This document shows, in pieces, positions 57,902-64,000 of a stretch of DNA of 64,000 bases (its first letter is position 1; each line of letters starts with the position of its first letter). The notes beneath the pieces are model-generated. The model was given only the letters and a program-made list of their open reading frames with translations. It was not told the DNA's origin and ran no database searches. The position numbers and the translations under genes are program-made. This DNA comes from Gemmatimonadota bacterium (lineage in GTDB: Bacteria; Gemmatimonadota; Gemmatimonadetes; Gemmatimonadales; Gemmatimonadaceae): contig JACPPC010000001.1 of assembly GCA_016191225.1 (NCBI GenBank), positions 186,001 through 250,000 on the forward strand. Reading direction: 5' to 3'.

Positions 57902-59449
57902 TCACGCGAGACTCGCTTTCACGTGCGCCGCCGCCACGCACGCGAACGCCATGATCGTCAGGCTCGGGTCGACACTCGGCGCGGTGGGAAAGACACTCGG
58001 GTCGGCGACGAACAGGTTGTCCGTTCCGTGCACGCGATGGTCCATTCCCACGACACTGGTGCGCGCGTCGGCCCCCATGCGCGCGCCGCCGGCCGGGTGC
58101 GGGGCCGCGAAGACGAAGTTTCCCGGCGCGATGGCCAGCGACCGCACCGCGCGCTCGATCTCGCCGACTTTCGTGATCCGGGTGTCGCGCTGGTCACCGA
58201 ACAGCACTTCCTTGGCGCCGACGGTGAGCAGCAGTCGCGCCTGCTTGGCGAAGGCGTCGCGGATGCGAAGCTCGTTGCCACCGCCGAGGGGCACCTGGTA
58301 TCGCGCCCGGTCGCCGTCGAGCGAGACGCTCCCCTCCTCCACGTCGTCGATCCAGCTGATCGCGCCGCCGAGCTTGCGCAGCTTCGTCATCAGCGCGCGA
58401 TGCGACGCCCCAGTGCCCGGCAGCACCGCCGCCAGCTCGGCGGGCTGCAGCTGGTTGGCCATCAGCAGGTAGCCCCCTTCCGCGTAGCGATCGCCGTCCA
58501 TCGTCGCGAGGCGAAAGTGGTCGATCCCCCAGGCGGCGGGGATGTTGCGGAACATCACGATCTCCTCGTCGAAGATCGCGTGCGTCATCGGGCACGGGTT
58601 GCAGTACGTGTGCTCGCCCACGGCCGGGAGCCGCGCCTTGAAGCCGTTCCGGAGCAGGAACACCGGCGAGCCGTAGCCGCCCGCCGCGAGGACGAGCGCC
58701 TTCGCCTGCACGCGCACGCTGCGGCCGTTGGGCATGCCCGTGCCGCGATCGAGCACCGCGGCGGCGAGCGTTGAGACCTTGCCGCCGGTCATCTCGAGTG
58801 CGCGTGCCTCGGTGTCCGCGTACACGCGTGCGCCGGCGGCCACCGCGCGCGGGAGGTGCGTCACGAGCTGGCTCTGCTTGGCGTCGTAGGCGCACCCCTG
58901 CTGGCAGTAGCCGCTGCCGATGCATCCCTTGCGGGCCTGCGGCACGGGCGCGCCGCGCCAGCCGAGCCGCCCGGCGCCGAGCTTGAGCAGCTGGTTCATG
59001 CGATTGTAGTAGCGCGGCTCGGCTTCGTGCACGCTCAGGTCTCGCTCCAGGGCGTCGAAGTGCGGCGCGAGGTCGGCTTCGCCGTGCCCCGTGAGGCCGT
59101 ACTCCTGCGCCCAGTGCGCCAGGCGGTCGGGGGGCGTGCGATAGCTGTCGGCCCAGTAGTGCACGCTCGCGCCGCCCACGTTGTTGCCGTAGAGGCGCTG
59201 CACCGAGCCGTCGTCGGACATGTCGAGGCCGCGCCCGCCATCGACCTTGGCGAGCATGTTGTCCTCGCGCTGGTCGAAGTCCTCCTTGGTGTACGCGCCC
59301 CCGCGCTCCAGAAAGACAACGTCCTTCCCCGCCTCGGCCAGTCGCACGCCCAGCGTGGCGCCGCCGCAGCCCGTGCCGATGACGCAGACGTCGCATTGCT
59401 CCACGACGTCGGCGGCGATCTCGCGGTAGCCGAGCACGCGCCCCGTCAT
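57902..59449 (-). CDS. GMC-family oxidoreductase
   Basis: CDVCVIGTGCGGATLGVRLAEAGKDVVFLERGG; PHPAGGARMGADARTSVVGMDHRVHGTDNLFVADPSVFPTAPSVDPSLTIMA. Confidence 0.93.
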   Translation of the reverse strand: MTGRVLGYREIAADVVEQCDVCVIGTGCGGATLGVRLAEAGKDVVFLERGGAYTKEDFDQREDNMLAKVDGGRGLDMSDDGSVQRLYGNNVGGASVHYWADSYRTPPDRLAHWAQEYGLTGHGEADLAPHFDALERDLSVHEAEPRYYNRMNQLLKLGAGRLGWRGAPVPQARKGCIGSGYCQQGCAYDAKQSQLVTHLPRAVAAGARVYADTEARALEMTGGKVSTLAAAVLDRGTGMPNGRSVRVQAKALVLAAGGYGSPVFLLRNGFKARLPAVGEHTYCNPCPMTHAIFDEEIVMFRNIPAAWGIDHFRLATMDGDRYAEGGYLLMANQLQPAELAAVLPGTGASHRALMTKLRKLGGAISWIDDVEEGSVSLDGDRARYQVPLGGGNELRIRDAFAKQARLLLTVGAKEVLFGDQRDTRITKVGEIERAVRSLAIAPGNFVFAAPHPAGGARMGADARTSVVGMDHRVHGTDNLFVADPSVFPTAPSVDPSLTIMAFACVAAAHVKASLA

Positions 59450-60036
59450 GACGCGCTCCCCTGCCGCACGAGCGCCTGGTAGGCGGCTCGCGAGTCCGGC
59501 GGCTTGGGGATGGCGACGAATGGCCCGTCGTAGCCGATGCCCTTCCAGGTCTCGGTGCGGGCGTAGTAGAAGAGGTACGCCATCTCCTTGAGGGCGAAGG
59601 CGACCTGCTGCAGGGCGCCGGGTCTCGCGCGGAGCAGCGCCTCGATGTAGGCGAGCCGGGCCTCGGCGCCGAGCGCCGTGAAGCGGCTGCCGAAGCCGTC
59701 GAGCAGGGTCGCGTGCTCGAGGAGCTGCAGCCCGTTCTTCATGTCACCGCGCATGGGCGCGGCGGCGGACCACATCTCCTCGTCGATGCGCTGGTGCACG
59801 CCGAGTGCGACGCCGGACGGAAACGCGCCGCTGGCCGGAATGAGCGCGTCGACGAAGGCCTTCACCACGGCGAATTCCTTGGGGCTCAGCGCGATCGGCG
59901 TGTCGCCCGGAGCGAGCTGCGATCCGTAGCCGCCGGCAAGCCAGCGCAGGGCCGTGCCGCCCGCGGCGACGGCGAGGGCGCCGCCGAGGCCGAGCTTGAG
60001 GAGGCGACGGCGGCGAGGGTCGGCGGAGGGCTTCAT
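59446..60036 (-). CDS. Gluconate 2-dehydrogenase subunit 3-family protein
   Basis: DPRRRRLLKLGLGGALAVAAGG (Tat-like); LSPKEFAVVKAFVDALIPASGAFPSG..; overlaps the GMC gene by 4 bp. Confidence 0.87.
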   Translation of the reverse strand: MKPSADPRRRRLLKLGLGGALAVAAGGTALRWLAGGYGSQLAPGDTPIALSPKEFAVVKAFVDALIPASGAFPSGVALGVHQRIDEEMWSAAAPMRGDMKNGLQLLEHATLLDGFGSRFTALGAEARLAYIEALLRARPGALQQVAFALKEMAYLFYYARTETWKGIGYDGPFVAIPKPPDSRAAYQALVRQGSAS

Positions 60037-61039
60037 GGTTTCCCGATCACTGGTCCTTTCGCCGCGCGGCCCGAGGTTCGGAATCCGGCCCGCGATGCGG
60101 CCCGATGGTGCTACGAACGATACCGCCGGCGGCCGCGTTCGAAAGCCCGGCCAATCGCACACGCAATTGGCGGCCCTCGATGTCCTCGACTCCGACGGTG
60201 ATATTCGGGCCCGCACACCGAGGACGCATCGTAGCCAGGGGGCACAGGCACCGCGTCGGGTTGGCGGGACTCCGGGGCTCCCGAGCGTCGGTTCCGGTTG
60301 CGGTGGCGACAGCTTCGCAAGGTTGTCGGCGGGCACTTCGCCCCGACCGCCACCCACGGCCAAGCCGCGTTCCATTGGTGAATCAACCGCGCAAATCGAA
60401 ATGGAGCCGGAGCGACATCCCCTGGCATGCGACGGCGCCTCGGCGCGGGCGGCAGTCGGGAGCCGCCGCCGAGAGAGCCTGCCGTACTCCGCCGCGGGGC
60501 GCCAGCCCCCGCGGCGCTCATCCCCTCGCCCGCCCATCCTCCGGCAACCGATGCGGCAGGGCCAGTTCATGCACGGATACTTGTCAGGTCGGAGGTGTCC
60601 GCACGCGCTGTCCGATCGTCGAGCGTGCCGCTGGCACCAATCGTCCCACCGCGCGCACAGGGGATGTCCGATGATGGCCAACCCCCGCGATGCAAGTCGC
60701 CCGAAGAGGCGCGACGCCGAGGTCCGGGTGACGGTCGCGGGATCGATGATCTCTGCCGAGTTCACCGCCGGACGCGGCGAGCCGGCGCCTCCGACAAGGG
60801 TGAGTCGCTGTCCGGCTCCTCCGCTGCTGCATCCCGACACGGCTCCCGGCGGCGACGGGAGTTGCGACCCTGCCCGCAACGCCGGATCGAATCGCGACAT
60901 CGTGTCGCACTCCCACCTCCGGTGAACACGCCGCCTACTCCGCCGATTGACGTGGCCCCGGTTCTCCGGACAGCCGGCTCCGCAGACAGGCGGACTCCCC
61001 GAGGGGTCCTTCGCTCCCTCTCCCGGAGACCTCATCTCC

Positions 61040-61760
61040 CGTCGTCCCCGTCGCAATCACTCCCGCGCCTTCACGGCCAGGGTCGCCGTCGCCGCGTTGC
61101 ATGGCGAGGCCAGCATGCGGGAGCTGGCCAGCCGCTTCGGGCTCCACCGCTGTAATACTGGTGCGTGGCGCGAGCAACCGCTCGCCGGCGCCGAGGTGTT
61201 CAGGGCCGGAGGGAAGGCCGCCGGCCCGCCCATCGGTGTCGCGGCCATGCACGCCGTGATCCGCGCGGTCACCCGGGAAGACAATTCGCGTTTCGAGCAG
61301 TCGCTCGCCAATGGCGGCTGGCCGAGCGCAGGACGATGACCGATTCGACGCACGCGCTTTCGATCACCCGCGGGCGGCGGCTCCGCAGATCAGCCGAGGC
61401 TTGGCCTGCAACGTCCCGACGCCCACCGCCGGGGCGGACCTCGCGTCGATTCGCCGCCTCGACGAAGTGCGCCTGGCATGCCGTGCTTTGGCGCGCGCGG
61501 GCCGCGCCGCGTGCTCCAGTCGGAGCTCCCCGGCGTCGGCCGGCGAGGGATCGCGACCCACCCGCGGCGCATGGCGACCCCCGCGATCGTCCCGCAGCCG
61601 CGCACGAGCCGGTGCCGCGGAGGCATCCGGTCTTCCCGTGCCTGCCGCGCCACCTCGACGTCACGCGGCCGACTCACGTCTGCGGCATGGACTTCACGGG
61701 CATCTCCATGGTGCGCGGCCTCGTGCCCCTCGCCGCCGCACCGGACTCGGCGATGCCCGC
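61040..61760 (+). mobile_element. Decayed IS3-family insertion sequence (OrfA fragment plus frameshifted OrfB fragments)
   Basis: OrfA-like RRNHSRAFTARVAVAALHGEASMRELASRFGLHRCNTGAWREQPLAGAEVFRAG; OrfB-like FGARGPRRVLQSELPGV..RRMATPAIVPQPRTS and HLDVTRPTHVCGMDFTGISMVRGLVPLAA in different frames. Confidence 0.8.
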
Positions 61761-61898
61761 GGCGGCCATTGCCAACCCGGCGGGTCGCCTCCCCCCGCTC
61801 GCGTGCCCACCGGGAGGCGATGTCCGGTTGCCCCGCGTGGCGCCTGTCGCTAGCATCTTTGCATCCCAACGGCTCCCCCGACCGCCGATCCCCACCGC

Positions 61899-62300
61899 GT
61901 GCCCCGTTCTCCTCGCCTTCACCGCCTGGCCACGATCCTCCTCACGGCGATCGCCTTCATGGCGAGCCGCGCGGAAGTGCTGTTGCCGGACATTCACGAC
62001 GGCGATGCTGCTGCCGTGCAGGCGATTGACGACGGGGGCGGGACGAGCGACGCAACCGGGCTGCGTGTCCCGGGCGCGGCGTCCGAGTCGCGTCTTCCAG
62101 GTCGGGCGCCCGTTCCACGCACGCCCCGTCCTCACCACGGGCCGCACATCGACCATTGCGGTCACGGCCACGGCGTGGCCCGTCCCCCGGCCATGACCCC
62201 GTCGGCGACACCGCCCGCGCACGCCGGAACGCCGGCGGCGGCGCCCGCGCGACCGATGAGCGTGGAGCAGCCCCCCCGGCTCCGACCGCCGATTCTGTAA
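61899..62300 (+). CDS. Small secreted His-rich protein at the head of a metal-efflux operon
   Basis: Hydrophobic N-term LATILLTAIAFMASRA; HHGPHIDHCGHGHG; precedes the CzcC-like gene. GTG start. Confidence 0.5.
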   Translation: MPRSPRLHRLATILLTAIAFMASRAEVLLPDIHDGDAAAVQAIDDGGGTSDATGLRVPGAASESRLPGRAPVPRTPRPHHGPHIDHCGHGHGVARPPAMTPSATPPAHAGTPAAAPARPMSVEQPPRLRPPIL

Positions 62301-62516
62301 GACCTCGCCGTGACTCCCCGCCCGCGCACTCCTCCGGGCGAAGGGTGAGTCACGGCGGCGCTCGCGCGCGGCACCGGGTGCGCGCGACGATGCGCCCATC
62401 CCCTCAATCGGCCGGTCGCGGTAGCGTCGCACGCGCGCGTGCCGAAACGGCACGACTTCTCGTCAGCGCTCGGGCGCAACCCGAGCGCCGAGCGCAATGG
62501 ATGCCATGGAGGCACT

Positions 62517-63855
62517 GTGTACGTCTGTCTTTCCCGCGTGTTTGCACGGGCCGTGATCACGGCGATCGCGGCCGGGCGACTGGTCGCCCAGCCGCCCGCA
62601 CCCGCCATGCGGACCGCCGAACCCGACACGCTTCGGCTCACTGTCGAGGATGCACGCGCGCTGGCGCAGCGACAGAACCCCGATCTCGCCGTCGCCAGCC
62701 TCGACGTCGCGATCGCGCAGGGGCAGCTCCGGCAGGCGCGAGCCATCCGGGCGAATCCGTTCCTCGACGTCCTCGCCGGCGGACCTGGTGGGACCGGTCC
62801 CGAACTCTCGCTCGCACAGGAAGTGGAAGTCGCCGGCCAGCGCGGGCTCCGCACGGCGGCCGCCGAAGCGGAACTGACCCGAACGCGGTTCACGACCGCC
62901 GACCGGACGCGACTCGTGATCCACGCGGTCGATCGAGCCTTCTATACAGGTGTTCGCCGCCAGTCGCCGCGCCGAACTGTCGCGCGACGTGCTGGCGCTG
63001 AATGAGCGCCTGAGCGACGTGGCTCGCCGCCAGCTGCGCGAGGGCGAGATCAGCAAGCTGGACTTCAACCTCGCGGTCATCGAACTCGGCCGCTCGCGAG
63101 CCCGGACCGTGGGAGCGGCGCGGGATCGAGACGACGCGGACCTGGAATTGCGCCGCCTGCTCGGGCTCGATCGACGTGCCGTCATCCAGCCGATCGTGGA
63201 CAGCGCGCATCGGCACCTGGCGCTCGACTCCACGGGAGCCGTCGTGCCAGGGGCGGGAGCGCTGGCCGCCGGCGGACGCTCGGTCGATGCGCTCACGGCG
63301 AGCGCGATCACGCGGCGACCCGACCTGCTGGCCCGCGATGCCGCGGTGGCGCGTGCCGCTGCCGAGGTCAGCCTGGCGGGTCGGGAGGCATTCCCCAATC
63401 TGATCGCACGACTGACCACCGAGGGCGCCGTGACGGGCGGCAGCACGGTGCCCCGGGTGGGCATCGGACTCGCGGTGCCGATCCTCAACCGCAACGGCGG
63501 TGCGATCGACGCCCGGGGCGCCGCCCACCGGCAGCTGCAGCGTGACCGCGCGAGCACGGTGCAGCGCATTCGTGCCGAAGTGGAGGCGGCCGTCCGGGCC
63601 TACGTCGCGGCGACCACGGAAGTCGAGCTCCTGGAATCGACCGTGCTCCTCCCCGCTCGCGAGAACCGGCAGCTCCTCGAGGCCGCCTACCGCGAGGGAA
63701 AGGTCGGCCTCCCGGTCCTGCTCCTCATTCGCAATCAGGTCATCGACGCGGAGCAGGCGTATTGGTCGGCCTGGCTCGCCGAGCGGGAGGCGCTGGCGGC
63801 GCTGGCCGCGGCCACCGGCGAGAATGCTTCCACGCCCTCCGGAGCCCGGCCATGA
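62517..63855 (+). pseudogene. CzcC-like TolC-family outer membrane protein, frameshifted
   Basis: Frame 1 LRLTVEDARALAQRQNPDLAVASLDVAIAQGQLRQA..VDRAFYT then frame 2 VFAASRRAELSRDVLALNERLSDVARRQLREGEISKLDF..; frame change at ~62943-62950. Confidence 0.82.
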
Positions 63856-64000
63856 AGCCGATTCCGCGCAAGCGAGCGCTCGTCGCGGGCGGCGCGCTCC
63901 TCCTTGTCGCCCTTGCCGTCCTCACATACCGCTCGACCGGTTCGCCCGCGGCGGTACCACCGTCCAACGCCGGCTCGCCGCCCAGCGCCGGGGACACGGT
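63852..64000 (+). CDS. Start of probable HlyD/CzcB-like RND periplasmic adaptor (truncated by window end)
   Basis: MKPIPRKRALVAGGALLLVALAVLTYRSTGSPAAVPPSNAGSPPSAGDTV; ATGA overlap with CzcC-like gene. Confidence 0.55.
   Translation, partial: MKPIPRKRALVAGGALLLVALAVLTYRSTGSPAAVPPSNAGSPPSAGDT

Overview
High-GC, gene-dense bacterial chromosome window. Gene content (PEP-CTERM protein, Oar-like TonB receptors, many Tat/lipoprotein enzymes, DUF4097) suggests Gemmatimonadota or a similar lineage; this is inference only. I support about 50 protein-coding genes, no rRNA or tRNA, and no CRISPR array. Most genes are ordinary housekeeping, transport and hydrolase genes. Main points for a second look: (1) a Fur-box-like site and sigma70-like promoter at ~36.88-36.91 kb, in front of a lipoprotein-anchored duplicated CbiX/sirohydrochlorin-chelatase-like protein. 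It diverges from a two-component system / membrane protein / HmuY / TonB-receptor operon, together a candidate tetrapyrrole acquisition and demetallation system. (2) A DUF156 repressor carrying the full RcnR-type H3/C35/H60/H64 fingerprint, divergent from a non-canonical Nramp transporter (no MPH motif, DPGN replaced by DAGG) that is followed by a stand-alone MgtE-N/CBS protein. (3) A five-gene amidoligase-type cluster (GCS2, class-I GATase, two ATP-grasps, esterase). (4) An intergenic repeat family related to GTCATCCTGAGCGCAGCGAAGGATC, including a 37-bp tandem array. (5) Three decayed loci: a PQQ-dehydrogenase C-terminus, an IS3 element, and a CzcC-like gene with an apparent 1-nt insertion. 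(6) A perfect 7-bp inverted repeat overlapping a LysR start codon. (7) T-tract-less perfect hairpins at convergent gene junctions. All calls are from reading the sequence and supplied translations; no database search was run.
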